A DNA stretch of 38,682 bases, from the NCBI GenBank assembly GCA_013331635.1, contig DUFZ01000049.1, positions 1-38,682 of the forward strand, given 5' to 3'. Source of the stretch: Candidatus Woesearchaeota archaeon (GTDB lineage: Archaea; Nanobdellota; Nanobdellia; Woesearchaeales; GW2011-AR9). Below are positions 22,765-31,437 of this stretch, one piece after another. The notes below the pieces were generated by a model that did no database searches, had not been told where the DNA came from, and worked only from the letters and a program-made list of their open reading frames with translations. The position numbers and the translations under genes are program-made. How positions within the stretch are numbered: the stretch's first letter is position 1; each line of letters begins with the position of its first letter.

Positions 22765-23526
22765 TTACCCAACAACTTTATATTGTGGAGGAAGTGTTAC
22801 ATCTTCTTCCTGGAGCTGTCCTACCGCTATCTTGGTAAAGGTATGCTTTTCTTTGATTATACCATCGGCATCATATATTACCTGCCGTAAAGGCAACCCA
22901 TAATACTTGTCGACTGATAAGCGTTCTTTATTGCCGGCAGGGTTGGTGTACTCGATGATGGTTAAGGCCCGGTCATCAAAGGTCTCGCTTCCCACGCTTT
23001 CCGCATAGTTTACCTGATTCATTATTTCTACCGGGCTGGGATATATATTCTCTTTCTCAATATCGATCTCAAACGCTTGATTCCAGATATCGCTGCAGGT
23101 TATCCCTGATTTATCGCAGATGCCAATAGCTTTTTGGGCGTCAAGGTCCAGGTAGACTTTGTTATAATACACTTCGTTGCGCAACTGTACCGTATCGGTA
23201 TACACTTTTTTGATTTTGTTTCCGATTCTATACACTTCATAGCCGCGGGCATCCTGGGCATCAAAGGCATAGTTATAATTAGTAGCTTGCTTATTTTTAT
23301 TTACCAGCTCTTCCATCACTGTATTCATTCGTGGTTTAGGGATAATAATTCTAGGAGCACTTTCCGTTTCCGAGGGTTCAGGGCTGGTTGACCGGCGGCT
23401 GTTTTCTTGTTCTTGGGCATTATTTTGAGAAGATTGTTCTTGGGAAACGGTTTCCTGAGAAGGCAGACAGGATACCAGCAGCGCCAGAGTAAGCATCAGT
23501 GCAATTAATAATATCACTCTTTTCAT
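22765..23526 (-). CDS. lipoprotein of unknown function (LolA-fold-like)
   Basis: The ATG at 23524-23526 gives a 253-residue protein with the signal MKRVILLIALMLTLALLVSC, a lipobox-like LVSC with Cys20, then a Gln/Ser/Glu-rich linker to about residue 70. The rest is beta-rich; the C-terminal stretch DKYYGLPLRQVIYDADG followed by HTFTKI and LPPQY resembles LolA/LppX-type lipid-binding folds. The longer frame to 23577 would place extra residues before the signal and run into element A. It is probably anchored outside the cell membrane; ligand unknown. Confidence 0.7.
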   Translation of the reverse strand: MKRVILLIALMLTLALLVSCLPSQETVSQEQSSQNNAQEQENSRRSTSPEPSETESAPRIIIPKPRMNTVMEELVNKNKQATNYNYAFDAQDARGYEVYRIGNKIKKVYTDTVQLRNEVYYNKVYLDLDAQKAIGICDKSGITCSDIWNQAFEIDIEKENIYPSPVEIMNQVNYAESVGSETFDDRALTIIEYTNPAGNKERLSVDKYYGLPLRQVIYDADGIIKEKHTFTKIAVGQLQEEDVTLPPQYKVVG

Positions 23527-23570
23527 ATTAAGAGAGAATAGGGAATTATATTTAAACTTTTCTTCAACTG

Positions 23571-23745
23571 GGCACAATATGTTTTGTGAGTGATGGCTTG
23601 GCCAAGAGGTGAGCCGAGAACTGCTATTGTTTATGAGAATTGATTGGTGCTTTCTCGCCTACAAAACTAACTTTCTTTGGACGATACATCAACAAGGAAA
23701 GCACGAGGTGAACGGCCTGCCATCACTCACTTTTTGGATTGTGCC
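23571..23745 (+). ncRNA. structured RNA-like element, copy A
   Basis: The ends GGCACAAT/ATTGTGCC pair, and a 12-bp stem GTGAGTGATGGC (23586-23597) / GCCATCACTCAC lies inside. Within is TTGGCC followed by GAGGTGAGCCGA, matching the core motif of copies B and C at about three quarters of positions, and later GTGCTTTC/GAAAGCAC. TTCAACTGGG flanks it on both sides (23563-23572 and 23746-23755). No protein frame is convincing. Could be a non-coding RNA, or a foldable mobile DNA element; strand is assigned from the shared motif only. Confidence 0.5.
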
Positions 23746-23753
23746 TTCAACTG

Positions 23754-23925
23754 GGTGCAGTCAACTAGTTGGTGTTAGCGTGCTCAGCGTCTTGGCCGCG
23801 AGTTCGGCTGATTTCCAGAAATACCTGTTTTTCGAGAGAAATCAGACAATAACTCCTCATACAAAGTAGTTCCTCACTCGCATAGTGGCCTAGACGACGC
23901 TGAGCATAATGAACTTGACTGCACC
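23754..23925 (+). ncRNA. structured RNA-like element, copy B
   Basis: GGTGCAGTCAA and TTGACTGCACC form an 11-bp outer stem. TGCTCAGCGTC (23781-23791) pairs with GACGCTGAGCA (23896-23906). Past an internal loop with TTGGCC and GTGGCCTAG come GCGAGT/ACTCGC (23798-23803 with 23876-23881) and a hairpin CTGATTTC/GAAATCAG (23808-23815 with 23838-23845), then a small AACT/AGTT hairpin, giving a three-way junction. The same architecture, with different stem sequences, occurs in copy C. It abuts copy A head to tail and ends six bases before the 3' end of the next minus-strand gene. Confidence 0.55.
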
Positions 23926-23931
23926 TTTCAA

Positions 23932-25398
23932 CTAAATCATCAGCACTTTTTGCTGCCGTACTACTCGAACCCGTATCTGTCTGGTGTATCCTAAAAAATC
24001 TCCACCAGCTTGCAGCGGGAAGGGCGTTTCACTCTGTATCTTAAATTCCTTTCCCTGAAGCACCAGCAGAGGCGATTTATCAATCGCTAAAGCGGCTAAC
24101 AGCAGGCCCCATACCCTGATGGTTTTGTTGAGCAGGGAGGAATGAGTGTTAACCAAGGCCAGCCCATGGACTTTTCCGTCATCAGGCTTTATCTTGCCGA
24201 TTAAAGAGCGCAGGGTATATCCGTAATAAGGAACTTTTCCTAAGGTGAGGTTTACACAGTTCTTCCACTCATATTTTTTTCCATCAATCAGGCACTGCCA
24301 GGAGTAACTGGCTCGGGAGCCAAAGATGACTTTCGCTCCGGCAACAAAATAATTGGCAAAACCTATCCTCGTTCGTTCCTTGCTCTGACGCATGACTTCA
24401 GCGTCCAGTCCCAGCGATAAAAAAGTAGTCTGAATTTTTCCGGAATTCCATTCCAGCTCTAATATATCTAACTTTATTTCCCGGAACTGAAACCATGAGC
24501 GGAGGTATTCAAATCGTTTTCCTTTGTAGAAATAGGAGTAGAAAGCATTTCCCGCTCCGAGCGGAAAAAATCCCAGGCGCTTCTTCCAGAAGGGCTTATA
24601 GTTCAAAGCACTTTCAAATGACCCGTCACCACCGGCAATAATAATCTGCTGGTCATCTTTGATTTTTTGTTCTATGTTTTCATACATATTTTTCTTCAAG
24701 GGGAGATACATGATGGTAGCTTTCCTTCTTTTGGAAAATAATCGGAGCAGGTGCCTTCTATAGGCATCTTTATATCCACTGGACTGTTTATTTGCCAACA
24801 AGATTATCTTTTCGTGTTGAATGGTTTTGCCTAATTTCCTTCGCTGCCGCAGGCTTCGGGCATAGACCACACCGTGATGGAGAATAGATCCGAAGGCGAG
24901 GATTATAGCAAGGACAGTAAAGAGAATTACCAGCACTGAGTCAATTTGGAGCAAGCTGCCTGATTCTTGGTAGAGCAGCAATTCCTGCGTCAGGAGGGTT
25001 ATAATAATCCCATACTGGACATAAATCATCATTTTCCGATAGGTTTCTTCTTTGATCAGGACATCTTCCTGGGATGCCAGCCAGCGCACTATTCCAACGA
25101 CCATGTCCCTGATAATAAAAAATCCTAGTACCCAGAATGAGAATATCCCCTGCAGTGAAAATAAAAACAGTAGCCACATCGCTATCATTTTATCGGCAAA
25201 GGGATGAAGGAAGGAAAAGACTTTAGTCCTGGGCTGAAGGTGCTCCATTACTTTTTCATCAATGATATCAATGAGAATTATAAGAACAATCAAAGCCATG
25301 CTGATTCTTAATCCAGTGGCTGTATGTATAGCAAGAAGGTAGGTTAGTACTAGCGTCAGGAGTACTCGTACCAAGGTCAGATAATTTCGTACAACCAT
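23932..25398 (-). CDS. CDP-alcohol phosphotransferase-like / diacylglycerol-kinase-like fusion
   Basis: A 488-residue two-part protein. The first 190 residues have five or six hydrophobic helices with RNYLTLVR at the start and DIIDEKVMEHLQPRT followed by HPFADK, recalling the CDP-OH-phosphatidyltransferase motif; but the motif's DG-xx-AR and glycine positions are altered, so catalysis by this half is doubtful. After a linker come VILL-type strand KIILLANKQSSG, IIIAGGDGSFESALN and PLGAGNAFY, the nucleotide and substrate motifs of the DAGK/NAD-kinase-like fold, with a full beta-rich C-terminus. The fusion links polar-lipid headgroup chemistry to lipid phosphorylation. A TATA-like CCTTTTAAACTT sits 27 nt before the start. 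Confidence 0.8.
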   Translation of the reverse strand: MVVRNYLTLVRVLLTLVLTYLLAIHTATGLRISMALIVLIILIDIIDEKVMEHLQPRTKVFSFLHPFADKMIAMWLLFLFSLQGIFSFWVLGFFIIRDMVVGIVRWLASQEDVLIKEETYRKMMIYVQYGIIITLLTQELLLYQESGSLLQIDSVLVILFTVLAIILAFGSILHHGVVYARSLRQRRKLGKTIQHEKIILLANKQSSGYKDAYRRHLLRLFSKRRKATIMYLPLKKNMYENIEQKIKDDQQIIIAGGDGSFESALNYKPFWKKRLGFFPLGAGNAFYSYFYKGKRFEYLRSWFQFREIKLDILELEWNSGKIQTTFLSLGLDAEVMRQSKERTRIGFANYFVAGAKVIFGSRASYSWQCLIDGKKYEWKNCVNLTLGKVPYYGYTLRSLIGKIKPDDGKVHGLALVNTHSSLLNKTIRVWGLLLAALAIDKSPLLVLQGKEFKIQSETPFPLQAGGDFLGYTRQIRVRVVRQQKVLMI

Positions 25399-25441
25399 TG
25401 GTATCAGGTAAAGAGAAGAAGTTTAAAAGGTTTTGCTAACT

Positions 25442-27073
25442 TCACATCCCGTCCATATTCATCCCATATTGACTTGGCCCCGGAGTTTGCTTCTGGGCTG
25501 AGCGCCCGACAATAACATCATCAATGCGTAAAATCATTTCGGCTACTTCAGTAGCACTGCTGAGCGCCTGAGTCTTAATTTTTAATGGCTCAATGACTCC
25601 TGCTTCCCAGGCATCCATCACCTGTCCAGAAAAGACATTAATTCCCGCCCATTTCTTTCCCTGGTCATGGGCAACCCGTAAATTGGTGAGTACATCAATG
25701 GGATCAAGTCCGGCATTCTCGGCCAAAGTGCGGGGGATAATTTCTGTTGCCTCGGCGAAGGCTTGGACTGCTAACTGTTCCCTTCCCTGCAAACTCTGGG
25801 CATAGGAGCGCAACCCCTTGGCGAGTTCCATTTCACCTGCTCCGGCTCCAGCGACGACTGTCCCTTCCCGAAGTGCGGCATTTAAGTCGCCGATGGCATC
25901 AATCACAGCCCGTTTTACTTCTTCGGCAACATGTTCAGTTCCACCATGGATAAGTAAGGTGACGGCTTTGGGATTGGGGCATTTTTCCACGAAAGTCATT
26001 TCTTCATCTCTTATTTTCTGTTGGCGCACTACTCCTGCATGTCCCAGGTCATCAGCAGTTAGTTCTTTCCAGCTGCTGCATACTCGCGCTCCCGTTGCCC
26101 GAGCCAGTTTTTCCATATCACTTTTCTTGACCCGGCGCAAGGCGAGTATTCCAGCTTTGGCGAGAAAGTGCTGGGCCAGGTCATCGATTCCTTTCTGGCA
26201 GAATAAAACTGTTGTACCACTCGCTTTTATTTTGTTGACCATCTCCCGCAGGGTTCGTTCTTCTTGCTCCAAGAAGGAGTTTAACTGGGCCGGATCTGTA
26301 ATTTGAATTTTTGCATCAATTTCAGTATTCTTGATTTCCAGCGAATCGTCCAGCAGGGCTACTCGGGCGTTATGGACCTGTTCGGGCATGGAGGGATGGA
26401 CCCGTTCTTTATCCAGCACTAATCCCTCGATGAGTTCGCTGTGGTCAGTGCTTTCTCCGACTTGTTTTTCTACTTTGATATCGTCAAGGTTGATTTTAAT
26501 CTTTCCATCCTTGGTTTCCGCGACTTTCCGTACCGCGGTCAAGATTAATCCCGCCAGGTGTTCTTTATTGGCTTCGGCGCCTTTGCCGGTCATGGCGGTT
26601 ATGGCAATGTTCTGAAGTATCAGCGTGTCTTGGAATGAAACAGAAACTGCAAAGTCTTTCAGTATTTTCTGCGCCTGTATTTCGGCTAGCCGATATCCTT
26701 TGGCAATTACGGTAGGATGGATCTCCTGGTCTAAAAGGTCTTCTGCTTTTTTGAGCAATTCTCCGGCAATGATCACTGCTGTCGTGGTTCCATCGCCGAC
26801 GGCATCTTCCTGGGTTTTGGCCACTTCTACTACCATCTTGGCAGCCGGATGCTCAATCTGCATTTCTTTGAGGATGGTTACCCCGTCATTGGTAACGATG
26901 ACATCACCCACGGAATCAACGATCATCTTATCCATCCCTTTAGGGCCGAGAGTGGTGCGCACGGCCTGCGCGACGGCTTTGGCAGCGGCAATATTGTTGC
27001 GTTGGGCATCCCTCCCGGTGGTGCGTTTAGTATCTTCAGGCATGATGAATATTGGTTGGATAGTGTTTGACAT
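25442..27073 (-). CDS. thsA: thermosome subunit (group II chaperonin)
   Basis: A 543-residue archaeal chaperonin. It has [14 protein letters not shown] near residue 40, [12 protein letters not shown], the ATP-binding GDGTTTAV, and GGTEHVAEE and [13 protein letters not shown] in the second equatorial part; the C-terminus ends GMNMDGM, the usual flexible Gly/Met tail. It forms the ATP-driven double-ring folding chamber. The upstream region has CTTTATAAAATAAG about 40-50 nt away and GAGGGGGT seven nt before the ATG, so unlike its neighbours it probably has a leader with a ribosome-binding site. Confidence 0.97.
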   Translation of the reverse strand: MSNTIQPIFIMPEDTKRTTGRDAQRNNIAAAKAVAQAVRTTLGPKGMDKMIVDSVGDVIVTNDGVTILKEMQIEHPAAKMVVEVAKTQEDAVGDGTTTAVIIAGELLKKAEDLLDQEIHPTVIAKGYRLAEIQAQKILKDFAVSVSFQDTLILQNIAITAMTGKGAEANKEHLAGLILTAVRKVAETKDGKIKINLDDIKVEKQVGESTDHSELIEGLVLDKERVHPSMPEQVHNARVALLDDSLEIKNTEIDAKIQITDPAQLNSFLEQEERTLREMVNKIKASGTTVLFCQKGIDDLAQHFLAKAGILALRRVKKSDMEKLARATGARVCSSWKELTADDLGHAGVVRQQKIRDEEMTFVEKCPNPKAVTLLIHGGTEHVAEEVKRAVIDAIGDLNAALREGTVVAGAGAGEMELAKGLRSYAQSLQGREQLAVQAFAEATEIIPRTLAENAGLDPIDVLTNLRVAHDQGKKWAGINVFSGQVMDAWEAGVIEPLKIKTQALSSATEVAEMILRIDDVIVGRSAQKQTPGPSQYGMNMDGM

Positions 27074-27080
27074 GGTTTAT

Positions 27081-27124
27081 ACCCCCTCAAGTAATAACAA
27101 ATTTCCAGCTTATTTTATAAAGAT
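27081..27124 (-). promoter_or_regulatory. thermosome promoter and ribosome-binding site
   Basis: TATA-like CTTTATAAAATAAG lies at about 27111-27124 on the minus strand and GAGGGGGT at 27081-27088, seven nt before the ATG, implying a leadered, Shine-Dalgarno-dependent message. Confidence 0.55.
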
Positions 27125-27174
27125 TGTGGAAAACAACCTATTATTTTATATATTACCCGGCAACAACCCCCAAA

Positions 27175-27465
27175 ATGAAAGTCACTTTGAAGCCGGTAAA
27201 GTGCTTAGCAGCACAGCTGCGGGAAGAATTTAGAGATGTGCTCTATCAAGGCAATTCTAGGGCAGGAATTCGCTGTGAATACTGGGATATTCAAGCTGGT
27301 GAACGGGTGATAGAAGGAACACCGCTGCGGGTTTCTCAAACTTCTCTCTATCTTGCTCCTGGAGATGCACCTTCACTGAGCCGTCCGTTGAGATTGTCAC
27401 TCCTTGCCATTACCGATTACCAGCGTGTTGAAAAGCCTGAGATATACCAGTATCGGCTATTCTAA
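27175..27465 (+). CDS. conserved-looking small protein, function unknown
   Basis: The ATG at 27175 lies about 27 nt after TTTTATATATT and gives 96 residues; the frame's earlier start (27124) overlaps the thermosome promoter and is rejected. The product is mixed in composition with no membrane segment, cysteine motif or repeat: [15 protein letters not shown] ... [16 protein letters not shown] ... [14 protein letters not shown] do not recognise it. It is divergent from the thermosome gene and precedes the MBL gene on the same strand. Confidence 0.6.
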   Translation: MKVTLKPVKCLAAQLREEFRDVLYQGNSRAGIRCEYWDIQAGERVIEGTPLRVSQTSLYLAPGDAPSLSRPLRLSLLAITDYQRVEKPEIYQYRLF

Positions 27466-27521
27466 ATATCTCTCTTTTACCATCACAATCTTTATTAACT
27501 CCTGAAGGCATACTGGTTTTC

Positions 27522-28328
27522 ATGGCCTCGCTGATTTTCTTGGGCACCGCTGGGAGCAGCGCCGTGACGACCAAGCAACTGCGTTCTTCCGGTGGCATTA
27601 TTCTGCAGGTAGATGATCTACAGTTCCATCTTGATCCTGGGCCGGGGGCGTTGAACAAAGCGAAAGAATATGGCGTTAACCTGCATCATAATACGGCAGT
27701 TTTAGTGACTTCTCATCATCTGAATCATTGCAATGACCTGAATGCGGTCATCGAGGCGATGACTCATTCGGGAATCGAACAGCGGGGCATATTGTTAGCC
27801 AGCAAGCCGGTAGTTCATTCTGTCGACCATCATCATCCTTTCCTGACGACCTATCACCAGGGATTATTGGAACGCATTATTCCCTTAGAAAAGGATCATA
27901 AAGTGGGAATTGAATTAGTGGAGATTAATACTCTTTCTGCCGAGCACACTGATCCCTATGCGCTGGGCTTTAAGTTCTTCTGCCCTAAATTTACTTTAAG
28001 CTATTCTGGAGATACTGCGCTTACGTCGCAATTGGTAACTGAAATGGCCGGAAGCGACATTCTGATTTTAAACGTTCCTTACCCGGGGAATAAAAGTGCG
28101 GGGTTAAATTTGGATACCGATGCGGCTATCAAAATAATTTCCCAGGTCAAACCAAAACTGGCAATCATGACTCATTTTGGATTGGAGATGCTGAAAGCCG
28201 ACCCTTTGATGGAAGCGCGGGAAGTGCAGCGGATAACTAATGTGCAAACCATCGCTGCCTATGATGGATTGAAGATTGCGACGGAGGGGTTCGGGCAGTT
28301 GAAATCGAATGTCCGGGGATATAGTTAA
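27522..28328 (+). CDS. metallo-beta-lactamase-fold protein with altered metal motif
   Basis: A 268-residue MBL-fold protein starting SLIFLGTAGSSA. The expected HxHxDH motif is present as S64-H-H66-L-N68-H69 in TSHHLNHCND, so the first His is Ser and the Asp is Asn. Other metal-ligand regions look usual: AEHTDPYALGF, YSGDTAL and MTHFGLEM. Relatives include tRNase Z-like and phosphodiesterase enzymes. With one site damaged it may bind a single metal or act on a different chemistry. A weak TATA-like CTTTATTAA lies about 27 nt upstream. The next gene starts three bases after its stop. Confidence 0.82.
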   Translation: MASLIFLGTAGSSAVTTKQLRSSGGIILQVDDLQFHLDPGPGALNKAKEYGVNLHHNTAVLVTSHHLNHCNDLNAVIEAMTHSGIEQRGILLASKPVVHSVDHHHPFLTTYHQGLLERIIPLEKDHKVGIELVEINTLSAEHTDPYALGFKFFCPKFTLSYSGDTALTSQLVTEMAGSDILILNVPYPGNKSAGLNLDTDAAIKIISQVKPKLAIMTHFGLEMLKADPLMEAREVQRITNVQTIAAYDGLKIATEGFGQLKSNVRGYS

Positions 28329-28331
28329 ATC

Positions 28332-28679
28332 ATGACTTGGTATGATGCTGATATAAATGAAGAAGGAGTGCAGGAATTAAATAGATTGTTTGATGACACC
28401 CCATTTTCTGTCAGAGAAACACCTGAAGCTGAAAGACCTTGGCAGGTTTCGTATGTAGCACCTGGGACGCAAACCCCTATTTTTGCTTACAATGAAGATA
28501 CCATTATTATGTATCATGCGGTAATCGCTGACCTCTCCCCAGCCGTGAGAGATGATCTGGAAAGCAGACTGGCAAAAGTTACTTCTTTGGAGAATGTAGT
28601 TCAACAAGTACAAAAGTTGCGTTCTGGCAAATGGGAAAATGGGTGGTTGGTTACTCCCTATACTGAAAGACACAATTAA
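28332..28679 (+). CDS. small acidic protein, function unknown
   Basis: A 115-residue soluble protein in operon with the MBL-fold gene (three-base gap). It is acidic, with TWYDADINEEG at the start, a central IIMYHAVIADL and a C-terminal LRSGKWENGWLV. No recognised domain, no membrane helix, no cysteine pairs. Its stop overlaps the left arm of a large hairpin. It may assist or regulate the MBL-fold protein, by position only. Confidence 0.65.
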   Translation: MTWYDADINEEGVQELNRLFDDTPFSVRETPEAERPWQVSYVAPGTQTPIFAYNEDTIIMYHAVIADLSPAVRDDLESRLAKVTSLENVVQQVQKLRSGKWENGWLVTPYTERHN

Positions 28680-28752
28680 TTAATCAAAATTGTTGTGTCT
28701 TTCATATATAGTGTGGGGTAAATTTGTTAAATTATTTTTGTCCCGCACTATA
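28665..28752. terminator. two hairpins between convergent genes
   Basis: GAAAGACACAA (28665-28675) pairs with TTGTGTCTTTC (28693-28703), an 11-bp stem that includes the end of the upstream ORF. TATAGTGTGGG (28707-28717) pairs with CCCGCACTATA (28742-28752) with one G-T pair. They lie between a plus-strand and a minus-strand gene and could end both transcripts. Confidence 0.45.
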
Positions 28753-28770
28753 AAATCATTTTGTTTTCTC

Positions 28771-29658
28771 CTACATCACTAACCCAATCAACCACACTAC
28801 TCCCAATCCAATAAAACATCCAGCGCCAATAAAAGGCATCGCGGGATAAAATTGTTTATCCTTTCCCCACCACAATAAAAAAGCCAGTCCTAACGCGGAG
28901 AAGAAGGGTATTACTAAACTCTGCCATAAGCCTATTTCTTTGAGGACTACGCCGGCAAAAATCAATGGAAAGCCAATATCTCCTCCTCCGAGAACTGCAG
29001 TTCTTATTTTCTGTAATTTTCCCTTCGCTTCCGGCGGGTGCGCTTTTGGTGCGATGAGTTTATGATTTTGGTAAGGAATTAACAGCCCGGCAAATATGCC
29101 GGCTTTGACCTGTGCTGTAGCTATGGTCACCATATGTTTTGATTTCCACACCGCGTAGGCATCGTATACTGCAATCAGCACTATTAAGATGCCCACTGAA
29201 AGAAGATTAAAGATGGGCACAAATATTGCTGCCAGCCCCCCATAGATGAATAATTCGGTTATATTCTGCACCCAGAAATTTGGGCGAAATATTTTCCATA
29301 TACCTAATACTAAAGCCACGGCGAGGGCGATTGCTGTTGGCATCAGCACACTTCCGGCGACGGTCAGCGAGACGGTAACGGCAATCAAGAACCACAGTTT
29401 CCAAATCCATTGCAGATTGTATTTGAGCAGCATCCACAACATAGCGGTTCCGATGAGCAGGGCAGCCATGATGGGAATATAAGAAGTCTTTTCCTGCACC
29501 GGGGGGCGCTCGCCGATGGGAAGAGCTTTGAACGTGGTTTTTCCAGTAGCAGTGCTTTTTTCAAGGTCAATATACTGGTAGATGATGGCGATTCCAATAA
29601 ACTGTGCCAGCAGGAAAATGCCTAAGAGAAGTAAGGTGATGGATGCCGTATGTTTCAT
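28771..29658 (-). CDS. presenilin-like GxGD aspartic membrane protease
   Basis: The ATG at 29656-29658 is preferred because CTATTTATAAAG at about 29679-29690 sits some 26 nt upstream; the earlier ATG at 29676 is too close to that box. The 295-residue protein has about nine membrane segments. The two catalytic aspartates are in AVYDAYAV (Asp166) and GGGDIGFPL (Asp227, GxGD motif), and PAMPF near the C-terminus stands for the PAL motif. These are the marks of archaeal presenilin homologues (peptidase family A22). It should cut helices within the membrane; targets unknown. Confidence 0.9.
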   Translation of the reverse strand: MKHTASITLLLLGIFLLAQFIGIAIIYQYIDLEKSTATGKTTFKALPIGERPPVQEKTSYIPIMAALLIGTAMLWMLLKYNLQWIWKLWFLIAVTVSLTVAGSVLMPTAIALAVALVLGIWKIFRPNFWVQNITELFIYGGLAAIFVPIFNLLSVGILIVLIAVYDAYAVWKSKHMVTIATAQVKAGIFAGLLIPYQNHKLIAPKAHPPEAKGKLQKIRTAVLGGGDIGFPLIFAGVVLKEIGLWQSLVIPFFSALGLAFLLWWGKDKQFYPAMPFIGAGCFIGLGVVWLIGLVM

Positions 29659-29723
29659 AGGTGGAGGAAGAAGCATTTCTTTATAAATAGGTTTAACTAC
29701 TTTAAAAGAACAAAGTTAAGAAA

Positions 29724-29776
29724 CATTTATAAAGTGAGTACCTCTCCAGAAGGGAATAAATATAACCGGTGGTGAA
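29724..29776 (+). promoter_or_regulatory. promoter and ribosome-binding site of the coiled-coil operon
   Basis: CATTTATAAAG at 29724-29734 serves as TATA box and GGTGGTGA at about 29769-29776 lies five nt before the ATG at 29780, so this message appears leadered. Confidence 0.5.
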
Positions 29777-29779
29777 ATT

Positions 29780-30556
29780 ATGACAGATGAACAACCTAGT
29801 GTTTCTAACTCTTTGGGTGAATTAAGCGATACCGTGACGCGTTTACGGCAAGTTTGTGAAGCTCTTCCTTCGCCTGAAGAAGTGCGCTCCCGAGCGGAGA
29901 GCTATCAAGCACTCCAAAGGGAAAATGAATCTTTACAGTGGAAGTTAGGAGATGCGGAAGGAGGACGAACTATTGCTGTTGAAAATTTCAATCAAGTTGA
30001 TGGTGAATATAGGCAGTACAAAGCTGCTGCGGAACCACAGTTAGCGCTTCTTCAGGAATTTCTTAACGTTGAAAGCGCTTCACCGGGGCATTATCGAGAT
30101 ATGGTAGTGCGAGCAAAAGAATTAGAAGGTTTAGTGGAAGGTCTGGAACGGAAAGTGGGAGAATTAGAAAGTGGGAAAACAGAACTTCAGCGTACCTACG
30201 AAGATACTCTTGCTGCTCAACGAGCTACTGAACAGGCTTTGGTGAGCTATAAAAAGGAAACTGCTCCCAAGCTCGATCGTTTAGCTGAATATGATGGCGC
30301 GCAGGGGGATCAAAGTTCTCCACAGCACTATATTCAATTAGGAATAGATGCTAGACAGCTGCAAGAGATGTATGACCAGGAGGTTCAGAAATTTGAACAA
30401 GAACAGCGGGCGCGTGCCGATTCTGAATTGAGGGTTGCTCAGCTGGGGGCACGGGAAGAGCAAAGCCGTGAGGCGGCGTTTGTTCTGAGCAGGGAACTAG
30501 GGAAAGTAATTGACCGGTTAACAGCATTACATCAAGCCGGTTCAGCCTCCTCTTAA
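29780..30556 (+). CDS. coiled-coil protein with SPxHY repeats (1)
   Basis: A 258-residue, acidic, mostly helical protein. Long heptad-rich stretches (about 40-85, 115-160 and 195-245) alternate with two copies of a short motif: LLQEFLNVESASPGHYRDM followed by AKELEGL, and LAEYDGAQGDQSSPQHYIQ followed by ARQLQEM. A third copy lies in the next gene. No signal peptide, membrane segment or known domain. The next ORF follows after 17 bases and is likely co-transcribed, so the two may form a heteromeric coiled-coil assembly. Confidence 0.75.
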   Translation: MTDEQPSVSNSLGELSDTVTRLRQVCEALPSPEEVRSRAESYQALQRENESLQWKLGDAEGGRTIAVENFNQVDGEYRQYKAAAEPQLALLQEFLNVESASPGHYRDMVVRAKELEGLVEGLERKVGELESGKTELQRTYEDTLAAQRATEQALVSYKKETAPKLDRLAEYDGAQGDQSSPQHYIQLGIDARQLQEMYDQEVQKFEQEQRARADSELRVAQLGAREEQSREAAFVLSRELGKVIDRLTALHQAGSASS

Positions 30557-30573
30557 TTTTTTTCTTTAGAAAC

Positions 30574-31437
30574 ATGGGCTCGGGATTAGAAAAGGCGTGG
30601 AAGGAGCAAGTTGATTTATTCAGTGTGTTCAAAGTAGATTTGTCTTCTTTTTACTCGCCGAGGCAGGATTATTACCCTTTTCCTCCTCTTGCTTCTGATG
30701 AAAGGCTGCAGCGGCGAAAAATAGAGGGTGAGGATGTTCGTTTGAGCCAACGGGTGGAACTGAAATATAAAGAGTATCTTCGGAATCTTCACCCTGGCAG
30801 TCTGGGGGGAATTCCTGATGAGTATCAAGAGACCGGAAGACGCCTGATGATAGAGCTAGGAAGAATAAGAGAAGATCTCCTTTCCGATGATAATTTCCAA
30901 ACGAGATACTTTCCTGAATTTAATGTCTCGGCTTCTCTGATGGTGGTGTATGTCCTTAGCCTGTCGAGGCAAAATCATTACCATAAAGTCCCTACCTTTA
31001 AGTCAGAGCTGGATGAATTCCTTCGTGATATACCGGTGGTTAAAAAAGTTTCTCAGTGGCGCATCGGGGAACTCAAGGAAGAACAGCAAAAAGCACAGGA
31101 AGCAGAGCGATTAGTTGCACAGCTTCGAGGGGAGGTGGAGACGGCTGATAGTAACCGGCACCGTACTGAGGAAGAACTTCAGGAAGTAAGGAGAAATCAT
31201 GGACAGTTGGTTCAAGCCCATCTGCGGACTGCTGATCGATTAAAAGCCTATGAGCGAATTACTTCTGATGCGTCCCCGGAACATTATCTTGAAACGATGT
31301 CGGAAGTTTCGCTGTTGCAGGGTGATTTATTAATAGTTAATAGGAATGTACAGCGTACCAGGGAGGCTATTCACCAGCTTAGTCTAGGATTGGAAGGATT
31401 CGTCACTGCTTATCGCGGGACAGAGGAAGAATCCTAG
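30574..31437 (+). CDS. coiled-coil protein with SPxHY repeat (2)
   Basis: A 287-residue protein. The first 165 residues are not obviously coiled coil and include YYPFPPLASDERL and a possibly globular helical section (VSASLMVVYVLSLSRQ); the last 120 are heptad-rich, with LKAYERITSDASPEHYLET then VSLLQGDL, the same motif as in the upstream partner. It overlaps the convergent herA gene by four bases at the 3' end. Function unknown. Confidence 0.75.
   Translation: MGSGLEKAWKEQVDLFSVFKVDLSSFYSPRQDYYPFPPLASDERLQRRKIEGEDVRLSQRVELKYKEYLRNLHPGSLGGIPDEYQETGRRLMIELGRIREDLLSDDNFQTRYFPEFNVSASLMVVYVLSLSRQNHYHKVPTFKSELDEFLRDIPVVKKVSQWRIGELKEEQQKAQEAERLVAQLRGEVETADSNRHRTEEELQEVRRNHGQLVQAHLRTADRLKAYERITSDASPEHYLETMSEVSLLQGDLLIVNRNVQRTREAIHQLSLGLEGFVTAYRGTEEES

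Noticed and set aside
23571-23925. SRP RNA, RNase P RNA, H/ACA guide RNA or integron attC sites
   Set aside because: None of the conserved cores of SRP or RNase P RNA is seen, no ACA box follows the stems, and the flanks do not fit the attC core boxes.
26625-27233. A 202-codon plus-strand frame opposite the thermosome gene
   Set aside because: It is antisense to a clear thermosome gene whose codon pattern explains the open frame; the product has low-complexity Ser/Ala-rich composition and no recognisable motif. The same holds for the other long frames opposite thermosome, hisS and herA.
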